Assembly (NCBI GenBank): GCA_027972325.1
Contig: JAPMOS010000055.1
Span: 1-64,000, forward strand
DNA length: 64,000 nt
Source of the DNA: Paratrimastix pyriformis
Taxonomy: Eukaryota; Preaxostyla; Paratrimastigidae
Reading direction: 5' to 3'
The translations under genes were made by a program, and so were the position numbers. Under the pieces are notes generated by a model, which saw only the letters and a list, made by a program, of their open reading frames with translations, ran no database searches and had not been told where the DNA came from. Below are positions 11,523-20,987 of this stretch, piece after piece (positions within the stretch are counted from its first letter, which is position 1; each line of letters opens with the position of its first letter).

Positions 11523-12782
11523 TTACGCGATCATCAGCAAGCCGAGTACGGTGGCTACTGAAGCGATGAGAGGCTTGTTGAAAGTGTGTCCTGGCGCAGG
11601 TGGGTCGACGACAGGCGTGATAACAGGTACGGGAGCAGGCGCCGGAGTGGGTTCGCTTGAGATACGTCGCAGCGCTTCGTAATGGTACGTGTTTTCGGTT
11701 GTGAGTTGCGAGTTAATCATCTGGTCAAACTGCGTCTTGCGCGTCTCGAATGCCTTGACGCTCTCAGTCAGCTGCGAGCTGTCGTATGCGATGCTCTCAT
11801 GTAGATGCAACATAATGCGCTCCAGATCACGCTGCGATGCCTCCGTCTCCGAGATGAACTTGATCTCGCGGCCATACTCGGGAAGCGTCATGCGGTAGCG
11901 CTTTTCAACAGAACCCAAATCAGACAGCAGCGAGTAGGTTGCTTTCATCTGACGCAGCTCCGCCGTCCGTTGAGCAATCGTCTTGGCCTCAGCCTGGAGC
12001 GACATGCGATGATCATTCTGCACTTCCGCAATGTGACGTAGCGCTGTGTAGTATCGTGCGGTCTCACTGGCCACTGCACGCTCTTGTGCCGTCATAGTGG
12101 CGAGCGTCTGAACTTGGAACATGGAGTCGCTGGCGTTGATGAGCTGCATCGTGCCTATACTCACAGAACCGTTTCCCACAATGCTCACATCGATCGTTTG
12201 CGTGTTGAAGAAGACGTTACCGAAGCTGATGGGTTCCGGCTTGACGGGTGGTGATTGATGCGCGGCCAGCTCGCTGTAGAAGCGTACGATCGCGGCGTTG
12301 TTGGGGTACTGATAAAACGTCATGAACCACGCATTGACGTCCACCGTGGTCCAGAAACGTGATCCAATACGGGAAGGCTGCGTGCCGTACATCAGGAACT
12401 CCAACTCATTGTAGCGGTTGTAACGCTCAAGCGTGCGATCCGCACCCTTCGGTACTTCGACTGCCTTGTTGCGACTGAACGCGTACTGAAAGCTCTCAAT
12501 TCCTTCGCTGAGATGGGCCTCGTTGGCGGACCACTGCGCTTGCGCCTCGCGATACTCAGCCATAGCTCTGGTATATTCACGAAACGACGTCTCCATCATC
12601 GCGAGAACGGCAACAGCTTCGGGATTCGTCATGGAGTCGCGCTTCCCTGTCGCGAGTTGACGATATAAGTTGAGTGAGATGCGGTGGCCAAGCTTCTCTT
12701 CTGCGGTCATCCAATCCCAGCCATGCTCACGGATCTGTTTGCTCCACTCTTCGTTGAAGTCTTCGGCGATAGGCCTGTCCAT
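11523..12782 (-). CDS. Coiled-coil protein with C-terminal membrane anchor (copy A)
   Basis: 419 aa, opening MDRPIAEDFNEEW. It has long helical segments (around residues 70-110 and 250-350, rich in Gln, Glu, Arg and Ala), a beta-like middle (ISFGNVFFNTQTIDVSIVG) and, after a proline-rich linker, a C-terminal hydrophobic helix (LIASVATVLGLLMIA). No family was recognised. The near-identical element B gene is at 46640-47899. Position between the zinc-finger gene and the fibre gene suggests a virion membrane or fibre-attachment protein. Start is fixed by T6-11 nt-CGAAATG. Confidence 0.6.
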   Translation of the reverse strand: MDRPIAEDFNEEWSKQIREHGWDWMTAEEKLGHRISLNLYRQLATGKRDSMTNPEAVAVLAMMETSFREYTRAMAEYREAQAQWSANEAHLSEGIESFQYAFSRNKAVEVPKGADRTLERYNRYNELEFLMYGTQPSRIGSRFWTTVDVNAWFMTFYQYPNNAAIVRFYSELAAHQSPPVKPEPISFGNVFFNTQTIDVSIVGNGSVSIGTMQLINASDSMFQVQTLATMTAQERAVASETARYYTALRHIAEVQNDHRMSLQAEAKTIAQRTAELRQMKATYSLLSDLGSVEKRYRMTLPEYGREIKFISETEASQRDLERIMLHLHESIAYDSSQLTESVKAFETRKTQFDQMINSQLTTENTYHYEALRRISSEPTPAPAPVPVITPVVDPPAPGHTFNKPLIASVATVLGLLMIA

Positions 12783-12821
12783 TTCGGCAGCATAAAAAAG
12801 CTTTACAGCTGCGAAGCATGT

Positions 12822-13829
12822 TTAATGGTGCACGAACGGCACTTTGGCAAAGGGATCTGACGCGTCTGTAGATGACGACGGCGCGGAGGGTGCAGTTGAA
12901 GATGAAGACGATGTCGCTTGGGAGGAGTCCGGTGAGCCACCTTTTTTAGAGCCGTCCAGAGGGGCAGACTGCATCACACCTGCGACAACAGATACCATCG
13001 TCACGGCAAGAAGGCGGGTTGCTGGGGTAAGATTTGATGCAAACTCCGGGTTCTCACGCATCCAGTCCTTGATCGCATCAGAAATGGCGGGCTTGTTCGC
13101 ATCGAGTTGGGCTTTCACGGGAGTGGTGTCGCGCTTCATAAGACGGCCACCTGCGATGGCCAATCCACTCACCCCCGCAATGTATGTGTCCGTCATCACG
13201 TCTGAGTGGGTCAATGCATCAACAAGTTTCTGGTCCACTTTCCCCCGTAGGTCCGAGTGATAGCTCTCGAGTTCTTCGTCGGAAAGGCCCCGCAGGTCCG
13301 CCTCCAAGATATCCTTCACACCTAGTTTCTTAGCGAGACCAGCGACGAGGTGCTCTTTTGCCGCGCGCTCCCGCATGGAAGCTATGGCCTGCGGATGGCT
13401 TGACCCCGCAACGTCGGATGTTACGACGTCGTCAGCATACCTCTTCGCTTCAATTTTTTCCACGATCGGTACGGATGCAGCTGGTGGGGGAGCATCAAGG
13501 GGCGTCGCTGCCGCTTTTTGGCGCTTGGATTTGGTGGGCTCATCAATATCGGGCGGATGCGACATTTCGTCGGCAACGGATTCCCTCACCTGCCTGAAGA
13601 ACTCGTCATCTTCGTTGCCGTCACCGTCTTCTGGTGCAGCATCATCAAAGTCTTCTGGAATATCATCTGGACAGTCTGGGGCGGCATCGTCTTGTTCCTT
13701 CTTCTCACCAACAGTCTCTTTTTCTTCAGCAAGCGGCACAGGCGGATCTTCGTGCTTCGTGTTCATATGGCGACTCAGAGATCCTTGTGACTTGTATGTC
13801 TTGTCGCACTTTGGGCACTGGAAGGCCAT
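12822..13829 (-). CDS. C2H2 zinc-finger protein, acidic (copy A)
   Basis: 335 aa. The N-terminus is a classical C2H2 finger (CPKCDKTYKSQGSLSRHMNTKH). It is followed by an acidic low-complexity region, then a conserved helical domain (LVAGLAKKLGVKDI...LRGKVDQKLVDALTHSDVMTDTYIAGVSGLAIAGG) and a Ser/Thr-rich tail. The element B equivalent at 45608-46600 keeps the finger and helical domain. It faces the ATPase gene, with the two starts back to back. The role could be DNA packaging, transcription or virion structure; no specific family is recognised. Confidence 0.6.
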   Translation of the reverse strand: MAFQCPKCDKTYKSQGSLSRHMNTKHEDPPVPLAEEKETVGEKKEQDDAAPDCPDDIPEDFDDAAPEDGDGNEDDEFFRQVRESVADEMSHPPDIDEPTKSKRQKAAATPLDAPPPAASVPIVEKIEAKRYADDVVTSDVAGSSHPQAIASMRERAAKEHLVAGLAKKLGVKDILEADLRGLSDEELESYHSDLRGKVDQKLVDALTHSDVMTDTYIAGVSGLAIAGGRLMKRDTTPVKAQLDANKPAISDAIKDWMRENPEFASNLTPATRLLAVTMVSVVAGVMQSAPLDGSKKGGSPDSSQATSSSSSTAPSAPSSSTDASDPFAKVPFVHH

Positions 13830-13897
13830 TTTATACGAGGAACAAAAGCTCTCGTCTGCGGGGGTCAGAAAATGTTGCGATTTCTTTACGGGCCTAA

Positions 13898-14648
13898 ATG
13901 AGTCAACTGACTCCGAGGATTGCTGCTGACGAAGCCGAGTTTCTTGATAGGAACCAGGACTTTGACTGGGACGCGCTCACAAGAGCCCTTCACTTGTCTG
14001 ATTTACGGAAGCCCGCGAAGTGGGAAAAGTTATCTCCTCCGTTGGCTCTTGAGCACGATCGCTAGCCGTTATGACCTTGTATATGTTTTCAGCATCTCCA
14101 GTGACGCGATAGGATACTATGACGAAGTTGGAATTGATCGCCACCACGTGATGCCGGGGTTTGACTCACCTGCCTCAAGAAACCTTCTCAAACACATGAT
14201 CGAGACCGCAAACACAAACGTCGCCAAGTATATTGGAAGCAGGGTTCCTGTCGAGCGCATCCTTCCGCGCACGCTCATTATCTGCGATGATATTATCTCG
14301 CCAGGTGGGGAACAGCACCATCTGGGGGCGTTGAAGTCTCTCTCCACGAATTATCGTCACCTCAACATGAGCCTGATCCTCACAACGCAATACGTCAACG
14401 AGGTGAACAAGGTGATGCGAGAGACGGTGGACTACCACATCCTGTTCAAGCATGAATCCAAAACCGCACTCGACTATTTCGCGGCCGGGTGCTTTGCCTG
14501 GGCGCATTGGAAGCCAAGTGTTCAATATCTCATCAGCAACTACACGGGAGACCACAAGTGTATCATCGTGAACAAGCGGGCCGAACGCACCGCGTATACC
14601 GTGTTTAAGGCACCAGCAAAAACGAGTCCGATGACGACCTTAGTTTAG
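13898..14648 (+). pseudogene. Packaging ATPase, FtsK/HerA (A32-like) type (copy A)
   Basis: The P-loop YGSPRSGKSYLL and Walker B LIICDDI identify a genome-packaging ATPase of the A32/FtsK-HerA type, together with the conserved LILTTQY sensor region. This enzyme drives DNA into the capsid in Polintons, virophages and giant viruses. ATG at 13898 follows CCTAA, the late-like start signal of this element, and lies back to back with the zinc-finger gene. This copy is broken; the element B copy at 44807-45539 looks whole. Confidence 0.75.
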
Positions 14649-14831
14649 ACCAAGCTTGTTGACGATCGTAGGGGCCATGAATGCGAGTCCGCCGGCCATG
14701 ATACCGGCGATAAAGAGATCCGTTGCGTTCGTGGGGCGGCCGAGAACGAATTTGTTCGCGGTCCAGACGAGTCCGGCCGTGCCGGCACCAATTACTGCGG
14801 GAGTGCTGATATCGTTGTGAGTCGACGACAT
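14640..14831 (-). CDS. Small two-helix membrane protein (copy A)
   Basis: 63 aa from MSSTHNDIS. Two hydrophobic segments are visible (AVIGAGTAGLVWTANKFVL and LFIAGIMAGGLAFMAPTIV). The element B copy at 44601-44792 is nearly identical and starts at the same Met, which supports this start rather than upstream ones. Its 3' end just overlaps the ATPase gene end on the other strand. Probably a virion membrane protein; no named family. Confidence 0.6.
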   Translation of the reverse strand: MSSTHNDISTPAVIGAGTAGLVWTANKFVLGRPTNATDLFIAGIMAGGLAFMAPTIVNKLGLN

Positions 14832-14899
14832 GTTGATGCGACCTGCTTTTGGCTCAAACAAAAAACAGAGCGATCGGGGTTGTGGAAAAAGCGGTAACT

Positions 14900-15427
14900 T
14901 TACAGCACGTCGACCGTAAACGACCGGCCTTCGTAATTCGCACCGAAAATGTCGAACAGACTGGCGTCGTGTCCGTTCTGATCCCGCACGCCGAGGCGAT
15001 ACACTGAAGTGGGTCCGGTGCCAAACGCGCCATCACTCCGAACAATTGCATACGTCTTCCCGTTGTAGATAAACTTGGCGGTGAATGCGCGAGAAGCCAG
15101 CTTCGAGATTAACGCGGAAGCATCGCCAGCCTCGCGGTAAAAGTAGAACTGCTGTTTCATATCGTTGTAGGCTGTGACTTTGAGGTTGAACGGCGTGCCG
15201 AGAGACATTGATCCACCGCCTGATGGGCTTGTGCCGCCCCCCGAGATTGGAGTAGGTATGTGAGTGCGCAGATAACGGTCAGTAAGAAGATAAGCTGACC
15301 CCGCGGCTAAACCTGTCCACAGGGCAGCTTGCGAATTAGGCAGAATTCGCTGGACATACTTTGAGACGAGATAGACACCAACACCGGTGCCCGTTCCGAC
15401 AACGGCAGCGTTTGTGATTTGAGTCAT
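14900..15427 (-). CDS. 175-aa membrane-anchored virion protein (copy A)
   Basis: The N-terminus is hydrophobic (ITNAAVVGTGTGVGVYLVSK, then AALWTGLAAGSAYLL), followed by a Gly/Ser linker and a compact C-terminal domain (FNLKVTAYNDMKQQFYFYREAG...AKFIYNGKTYAIVRSDG). The C-terminal domain is almost unchanged in element B (43256-43777). No known family is recognised. It starts back to back with the L1-like gene, suggesting both are late virion genes. Confidence 0.6.
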   Translation of the reverse strand: MTQITNAAVVGTGTGVGVYLVSKYVQRILPNSQAALWTGLAAGSAYLLTDRYLRTHIPTPISGGGTSPSGGGSMSLGTPFNLKVTAYNDMKQQFYFYREAGDASALISKLASRAFTAKFIYNGKTYAIVRSDGAFGTGPTSVYRLGVRDQNGHDASLFDIFGANYEGRSFTVDVL

Positions 15428-15506
15428 GTGGCTCTTGTGTTTACTGCGCCATAAAAGATCGCAGCTTACTTCTCACCCAAATTGAAACGTTTTTCGCACA
15501 GCCGAA

Positions 15507-16171
15507 ATGGGTGCATCAGTCTCGTATCAGCAGGTGCAAAACACCCTGGAGCAGAACATGTCCAAGGAACAGTACACGAATCTGCAGCGCCTCATCAGCG
15601 AACAGACCGCGCAGCTCAACCAACTCGTCATCGATCACGTAGATTCTGTGCGTATCGATTCCATGCAGCTCAAAACGATCTCACCATCACCACTTCACTC
15701 GACCTTTGCCAACAGGAAGCAGACCGCCTCCATCTCTCACAAGACGTCAAGGACCTTCTCGAAGCTGCGCAGCGGACGAGCGGCATCGGCGCCCTCAGCT
15801 CCGGCAACCAGTCCTTCATCAACCGGCTCAAGATGCAGGTGAGCATCAAGGACGTCGACAACATCATCACATCCGTCCGCCGCGACGTCACACAGAAGAA
15901 TGTGGTGGCCTTCCATGATGTGGGTACCATCGATATTCGGACCATAGCAATCGGCAACAAGGGCTACAACGAGGACCTCACGCACGCTCTGGAGGAACGT
16001 TTCCGTGATATAATCGGCGACCAAGCAACGAAGGGAGATGAGAAAGCAAAGCAAGACACAACAGGTTTCGATCTGGCGGCCATCTTCAAATCGCTAACTG
16101 GGCCACTCATCGCGGCGGCAGGCCTCGGCGTCGTCGTTCTCGTCGGCTACACAATGGTCAAGAAACGATAA
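15507..16171 (+). pseudogene. Poxvirus L1/F9-like myristoylated membrane protein (copy A)
   Basis: It opens with MGASVS, an N-myristoylation signal, and ends with one transmembrane helix and a short basic tail (GVVVLVGYTMVKKR). This layout and size are those of the L1/F9/E248R family of nucleocytoplasmic large DNA viruses, whose members act in membrane fusion at entry. The start is fixed by T5 and CCGAAATG. This copy is broken; the element B copy (42515-43180) looks whole. Confidence 0.6.
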
Positions 16172-16206
16172 GGAGGGGCGACGGTGACGATTTTTGCTGA
16201 GGCTAA

Positions 16207-16596
16207 ATGTTCAGCGACGCAAACTACAAGCAGCAAGCAATCACAGCGACAGGTAGTGAGTTCGACATCGCGCTCGCTGAGGGAGCCATGCGACAGCACC
16301 GCACACTCAGCCGTTCCTTCATTGACGCCGACTCCAGCCACGGCTACTACATTCTTGAGATCGATTTCCAACTCAATCGAGCGCGGACAATGGATATCTA
16401 CAGAAAGGCTGGTGCGGATGATGAGAATTGGTATCTGGGTTACTATCTCTCGCCAGTTGCCCGAGCGCATGTTCGGGTGCTCGATCCCGTGACCCATCAA
16501 CCGACCACGGATCCAATCCACTCCATCTGTCTCGTCTTCGAAACATATTCCGGTGTGGAGAACGACAACTCCTTCGTGCTTGATCACTGTCTGTAA
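16207..16596 (+). CDS. 129-aa protein, possible minor capsid protein (copy A)
   Basis: A compact, beta-rich protein without membrane segments (FSDANYKQQAITATGSEFDI...YYILEIDFQLNRARTMDIY). It is highly similar to the element B copy at 42108-42497. It lies directly upstream of the capsid gene, where many small dsDNA viruses place a minor capsid or penton gene, but no family signature is visible. Start set by T5-11 nt-CTAAATG. Confidence 0.55.
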   Translation: MFSDANYKQQAITATGSEFDIALAEGAMRQHRTLSRSFIDADSSHGYYILEIDFQLNRARTMDIYRKAGADDENWYLGYYLSPVARAHVRVLDPVTHQPTTDPIHSICLVFETYSGVENDNSFVLDHCL

Positions 16597-16692
16597 AAAG
16601 GCGGAAGTTTTGGCTGATGCCGCATGCGCAATTTCTTTGCCGCGTGAAAACAACTCTCAGAATGTGACGTACTCAACTCGCTTCGCAACGAC

Positions 16693-17916
16693 GTGAAGGA
16701 CAGGGATAATGCCCTTGACCGGATCGTAGGCAACAACGCTTCGTGGGAGAACATTTGTGCTCCCTTCAGCAAGCTGCTCGTCCTCCAGCCCAAGTGGCCG
16801 CATCGTCAGAATCTGTCGTCCAGCAACCCCGCGACCTATAGCGCGCAAAACACGGTATACAGCGTCGAATCGCCCACCTCCGTGATTGCTACCACCAACG
16901 ACGTCATCAACACCACACTCAACGCAGTCACGGTAACCGGCGGCACCAACCCTGCCTACAACAACGGTTATGCTCTCTCACTCCTCCAACGCGTCCAGTT
17001 TCTCACGAACGGCGAGCAGCTGGCTGATGTCTCTGCTCTCGGGATGTACATGATTGGATGCCGCGCGACCCCTCAAGAGCGCAGCAAGATATTTGAGATG
17101 TGGAAGATCGGGACGGCAGGTGCAGACCTCCAAAGTGCGCTCACTGCAGCGACGCCTCTCAACATCCCACTCTACCACGTAGCGCCATTCTATCGCGTGG
17201 AAAACTTCCTCATCGCGAACCACCTCAACGGGAAGCCGCAATATCAAATTGACTACGCCCCATACTCTCGCGTGATCAATGCAGGTGGCGGCACGGTATC
17301 AACTGCGCCTGCGCCATCATTCGGCAGCACAACTATCTATGCCGTGCATCCACGCTTCCCCGAAAAGCAACTCGATGAGCTCCAAGCCGTCAACAACCCA
17401 CAGCGTATGTTCCTCGAAACGTTCAGCAGCTGGGACAAGATCATTCCAACGGGGACCACTGTGATCTCGGAGCCCTTGACGGTGGATAGCGTGCTCAGCG
17501 GCATCATGTTCATGATCACTCCCGATTACGGCAACGGCACTGCGTACGACCCCTACACCGAAGCCAACCGTGCGGAAGTGCAGTCATGGTACCTCACTGC
17601 GAACGGCCGCGATATCCCCAACCTCGAAACCGACCCCACTGAATATGGCGACTACGTCAACATGAACGCCAACCTCGGAATGGGCTACGAGCGACAGCCT
17701 AAGCGCGTCTACACGCTCTCATTCCCGTACGAGGAAACCTGGGAGCACGACGTTAACTTGGGCGTCTTCCGTGCCGCAACCAGCAGCTCACAGCCAATCC
17801 TGCACATCACGCTGAAGAACGCAACCACGGCGCAGATGCGGCTTCACGTCCTGTTCATCTACAACCGCATTGGTGAGGTCAGCAATGGCCAGTTCCACCT
17901 GCGCTCAATCTCGTAA
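16693..17916 (+). CDS. Major capsid protein, double-jelly-roll type (copy A)
   Basis: About 407 residues are open here and are nearly identical to the 418-aa element B protein at 40787-42043. The C-terminal end (LHVLFIYNRIGEVSNGQFHL) resembles the closing strand of giant-virus and Polinton-like capsid proteins (NxLRI..G...). Length, beta-rich composition and position beside the ATPase and L1-like genes fit the major capsid protein. The exact fold is inferred, not shown. The coordinates give the open stretch; no ATG opens it. Confidence 0.6.
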   Translation: MKDRDNALDRIVGNNASWENICAPFSKLLVLQPKWPHRQNLSSSNPATYSAQNTVYSVESPTSVIATTNDVINTTLNAVTVTGGTNPAYNNGYALSLLQRVQFLTNGEQLADVSALGMYMIGCRATPQERSKIFEMWKIGTAGADLQSALTAATPLNIPLYHVAPFYRVENFLIANHLNGKPQYQIDYAPYSRVINAGGGTVSTAPAPSFGSTTIYAVHPRFPEKQLDELQAVNNPQRMFLETFSSWDKIIPTGTTVISEPLTVDSVLSGIMFMITPDYGNGTAYDPYTEANRAEVQSWYLTANGRDIPNLETDPTEYGDYVNMNANLGMGYERQPKRVYTLSFPYEETWEHDVNLGVFRAATSSSQPILHITLKNATTAQMRLHVLFIYNRIGEVSNGQFHLRSIS

Positions 17917-17939
17917 GCAAAAAAACGAGGCATCTCCGC

Positions 17940-18215
17940 TCATTCGATCACCTCAACCTCTATCTTTGGCACCGGAGGCGCGAACTTGAAGTAGGTCATA
18001 GCCTTACCCTTGTCGTTCGTAAACTCACGCTTCGCACAGACACCCTTGTGAATGGTTTCACCGAGCGGATTCAGAAACTCCGCAACGTACTTTGTCTTGC
18101 CATTCTTAAACTCACCGTCTGACGTTATGCGGATTGATTTCGTAACCGAGCCCGTAAGCTCCTGCACGCGCACCACCATAGTCTTCTGATTCAGCCACTG
18201 AACTGCTTGAGCCAT
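17940..18215 (-). CDS. 91-aa conserved small protein (copy A)
   Basis: It starts at MAQAVQWLNQ, the Met shared with the element B copy at 40483-40764. It is a small beta-rich protein with the conserved core RVQELTGSVTKSIRITSDGEFK and KGVCAKREF..., ending EVEVIE. No family recognised. The pattern could fit an OB-like nucleic-acid-binding fold, but this is only a guess. It converges on the capsid gene. Confidence 0.55.
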   Translation of the reverse strand: MAQAVQWLNQKTMVVRVQELTGSVTKSIRITSDGEFKNGKTKYVAEFLNPLGETIHKGVCAKREFTNDKGKAMTYFKFAPPVPKIEVEVIE

Positions 18216-18292
18216 TGTTTTGGGGCCTCGCAATTTTTGGTATTTTCCGGACTCCAAAAATCCGAAATCTTTCTCATTCTCTAAAATAACAG

Positions 18293-18616
18293 ATGGAGAG
18301 TCAACAAGTAGCCGAAGCCCCCATGAAAACCCAGCGCAGAAGCTATCGTCGCCGTCACATTGAGCTCACGGAAACCGATCCCGCGAAGAAGAAAATCGAG
18401 TACAGGGTGAAGTACAACGCGATGCGCAAAGCTGAAGAAGGAGAGGCCGACATTTTAACCATCGAGGTTGATGACCTTGCCCGAGCAGTAGCAGATGTCC
18501 TGGAGAAGACACCTGAAGAGGCCCACGGCCTAGCTGAAAAGATAGCGCTCAGAATTAAGTTTCTTCGCATCGCGCCCCCATCTCCAACAGAGCAACAGCC
18601 AGAAGAGGCCGCCTAA
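18293..18616 (+). CDS. 107-aa basic protein with RRxIxLTETDP repeat (copy A)
   Basis: The N-terminal half has the basic motif RRRHIELTETDPAKKKIEYRVKY. The element B counterpart (39968-40405) has two such units, so this family varies by repeat number. The C-terminal half is helical and acidic. A DNA-condensing or nuclear role would suit the charge pattern, but no known family matches. It is the last gene before the iteron-like end region of element A. Confidence 0.5.
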   Translation: MESQQVAEAPMKTQRRSYRRRHIELTETDPAKKKIEYRVKYNAMRKAEEGEADILTIEVDDLARAVADVLEKTPEEAHGLAEKIALRIKFLRIAPPSPTEQQPEEAA

Positions 18617-18656
18617 GTCCCATTTCGCTTCTTTTTTGCCCTTTGCACGTGCCCTT

Positions 18657-18867
18657 TGTGCCACTTACCAAGAACCCGCCATCGACCCTCGATCTCCCCT
18701 TCTGAGCAACTGTCACACACATTCCCCAGCGCAACTCGTGTGCCACTTGCTAAAACCCATCGATCGGGCCCCTAAGTACCCCTCTGAGCAACTGGCACAC
18801 CTAATCGAAAATGGGGCGTTTCGTGATGCTCCGGAGGCATAGTTAGACGCTTTTTGTCGTGTGACAG
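18657..18867. repeat. Diverged iteron cluster at the end of element A
   Basis: Five related sites lie at 18657-18664 (TGTGCCAC), 18711-18718 (TGTCACAC), 18738-18746 (GTGTGCCAC), 18793-18800 (TGGCACAC) and 18859-18867 (GTGTGACAG), most flanked by CAACT or AGTTG. They resemble the nine GTGTSACAC sites in each R repeat and occupy the equivalent end of element A, next to the 107-aa gene. This suggests a shared origin, packaging or recombination region. Confidence 0.5.
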
Positions 18868-19328
18868 TTGCCCCCCACTCAGAGTGCCCTACTAATATAG
18901 TATCAAGAATTTTTCTGGTCTTAGCACAATTTTGTTCTCCAATTTCTCCGATTCATGTTGCTTTTCCAAACGGGGGAGGGGCAAGGGGTTTGTGCATTTG
19001 CGAGAGACGAGATGGGCGGCAGGGTGGCCGAGGGTATCAAACGGCGCGATTTGCACAAGAGAAGTGCAGCCTGAGAGGTGCAAAAAAGAAACAGACGGAG
19101 CAGAAGACACGTTTGCGGGTGGAGAGTCCTTGGGCTAAGAGAGAAGATTGGATACGGCGAAATGTCGCGGCAAATCCTGGATTCACATATAAACCACATG
19201 CGCGTATTGTTCGCATATAAACCGCATATCATAAAATCCACAATATAGAATATACGTGGCAAACCCCACATTCTATATTCTAGACGGCAAATTCTAAAAC
19301 GCAAATTGTACGGGATAAATTGTTGATA
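18868..19328. other. Junction between element A and the AT-rich element
   Basis: No gene is seen. GC content falls across this stretch. It contains a direct repeat CATATAAACCRCAT (19187 and 19214) and an imperfect inverted repeat at 19242-19279 built on AATATAGAAT...ATTCTATATT. These may be remnants of an element end or hairpin-forming regulatory DNA. I could not find a matching inverted copy near 37 kb. Confidence 0.4.
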
Positions 19329-20936
19329 TTAGCAGACCAGTTTATAAACTGGTCGATAAACCAGTCCGACCAGTTTGACCAGAAACCAAACCAGTCTACA
19401 TTTCCGGTTCATTTGAAATACTGCACAATTCGTGTTACCGTAAGAGAACATTGAAATTTTGAGCGAATTTGTATCATTGGCACATATTGTAGGACATTCA
19501 ACTGGATATGCAAAGGTTGTTTTTGTATTATACATCGAGACTAAGTTATTTGTCTTATTTGTAAACTTGTGAATGGGTGCCGTGTCATCAGCATCAGTAT
19601 CACAAACGTATTGAATACTTCCTGATGATTTAATTGTTGATGTTGTGTTATCGCCATTAGCAAATGTGATGTTGTCTGCAGCAAGTGTTAAAGGTGGTGT
19701 ATAAGATGTTGGCGAAGTGCCTGCAATAATATTTCCCGACGCGTCTGTGGCAAGATACGATTTTGATGTTAATGATGGAAGTGTTAAAGATGTCAATGAC
19801 ATGGACGTTGGTAATGATGTTGCAATGATAGCACCGTTAGAATCTGTGGCAAGATATGATGCATTAAGAACTGGTGTTCTGAGACCATTGAGGAACTTCA
19901 TTGTATTATAACAGGTGATGATACCTGAAGATCCATATTGGGAGATACCATCAGTGGAGATGGCATTTGGGAATTTTAGGGGACCAGTGATCGAATAAAT
20001 TTGCGAGAATACACCATCGTTCACTCGTTGAATGTTACCGTTTGCATCGCACCCGAGCATACCAGTATCAGAGATAGAATGGATGCGGACATTATGGAAA
20101 GAGAAGTCGACAGTTGAATCGATGTCATTATAATTGATTAAGGCAGTTTTCATTTCACCAGTTCCAGGATTGATCTTGACTAGTTTTGAGATTGTTGGAT
20201 CGGCAATACCAGGAAGCCAAAGATTGTATGCATGTAGTGACCCAACCATATCACGAACTGCGACAGAGTTTTCATATGCATCTGTTGAATAAATATAAGG
20301 TGTAGTGCCACCCTCACCTGTTGGTGCAGCAGCTAACCCAATAGTTCCGTCGGTCGCACGATACAAATACCCAGTTGTGGTCCCGAAGCTATTTAATTTT
20401 AGTGTTGCAACATTGATAGCCGAATTGGTGGAAATATCGTCACCTGTAATTAATGATGCTTCCACTTTACCAGTATAATTTCCTTCAAATGAATGAGGTG
20501 TGACTTTAAGAGGAAGTTTTCGAGTAGTGTCAACATAACCAGGGAGAAATAATTCGGTTGAATGCACAGAACCATTCATATCACGGACAACGACAGATGA
20601 TTCAGTTGGATCAACAGCTTCGGCATAAGAACTCGAAGAAACACGTTTCCATGTGGCGATATTTGATGCAATACTGACGAGAACGAAACATGTATTTGAA
20701 GTAGTGTTAGTCCATAAGGTGCATAAAGGATAATCATTATCAGCACTCGTTGGGTCACGCGTCATTGATACATATTTTGTGATTGTATTTGGATCGAATG
20801 TAAGAGAAAGTGTAGAAGTAGACGTTTCCAATTGTAATCCATCTGTGACATGTAAGAGACCAGGAGGACCACGAGGACCACGTTTAGACGATGAATTTGA
20901 ATAACTTGAAGAATATCCGAATGGGGATAAAGACAT
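19329..20936 (-). CDS. Collagen-like fibre protein of the AT-rich element
   Basis: 535 aa. The N-terminus holds a short collagen-like patch (GPRGPPG near residue 20). The rest consists of repeated beta-rich units with phrases such as LATDASGNIIAG and AVRDMVGSLHA, like trimeric phage and viral fibres. It probably forms the receptor-binding spike. It starts back to back with the packaging ATPase gene, and the last codons lie in the 19335 palindrome. ATG follows TATATATAGCA. Confidence 0.65.
   Translation of the reverse strand: MSLSPFGYSSSYSNSSSKRGPRGPPGLLHVTDGLQLETSTSTLSLTFDPNTITKYVSMTRDPTSADNDYPLCTLWTNTTSNTCFVLVSIASNIATWKRVSSSSYAEAVDPTESSVVVRDMNGSVHSTELFLPGYVDTTRKLPLKVTPHSFEGNYTGKVEASLITGDDISTNSAINVATLKLNSFGTTTGYLYRATDGTIGLAAAPTGEGGTTPYIYSTDAYENSVAVRDMVGSLHAYNLWLPGIADPTISKLVKINPGTGEMKTALINYNDIDSTVDFSFHNVRIHSISDTGMLGCDANGNIQRVNDGVFSQIYSITGPLKFPNAISTDGISQYGSSGIITCYNTMKFLNGLRTPVLNASYLATDSNGAIIATSLPTSMSLTSLTLPSLTSKSYLATDASGNIIAGTSPTSYTPPLTLAADNITFANGDNTTSTIKSSGSIQYVCDTDADDTAPIHKFTNKTNNLVSMYNTKTTFAYPVECPTICANDTNSLKISMFSYGNTNCAVFQMNRKCRLVWFLVKLVGLVYRPVYKLVC
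19335..19354. repeat. Perfect 20-bp palindrome
   Basis: GACCAGTTTATAAACTGGTC is a perfect palindrome, followed within 55 bp by four more ACCAG units (19363-19396). It covers the end of the fibre gene. It may form a hairpin that ends transcription, or mark an element end. Confidence 0.7.
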
Positions 20937-20987
20937 TGCTATATATAAATGCAGAAGAAAATAAATATCTTACATAGGTAATATATA

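Larger units (their letters stand above)
1157..18870. mobile_element. Virus-like element A, GC-rich, fossil with DJR-type capsid gene (family uncertain)
   Basis: This block carries family B polymerase remnants, a tyrosine recombinase, small basic proteins, fibre, coiled-coil protein, C2H2 protein, packaging ATPase, two membrane proteins, an L1/F9-like protein, a capsid protein and two small genes. The order from about 6.8 to 18.6 kb is the exact inverse of element B at 40-52.8 kb. It is broken, with at least half a dozen breaks plus one retroposon insertion at 2635-4120. Protein similarity to B is very high (often above 90 per cent), so the two lineages split fairly recently. Gene content points to small relatives of nucleocytoplasmic large DNA viruses or Polinton-like viruses; exact outer ends are not visible. 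Confidence 0.75.
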
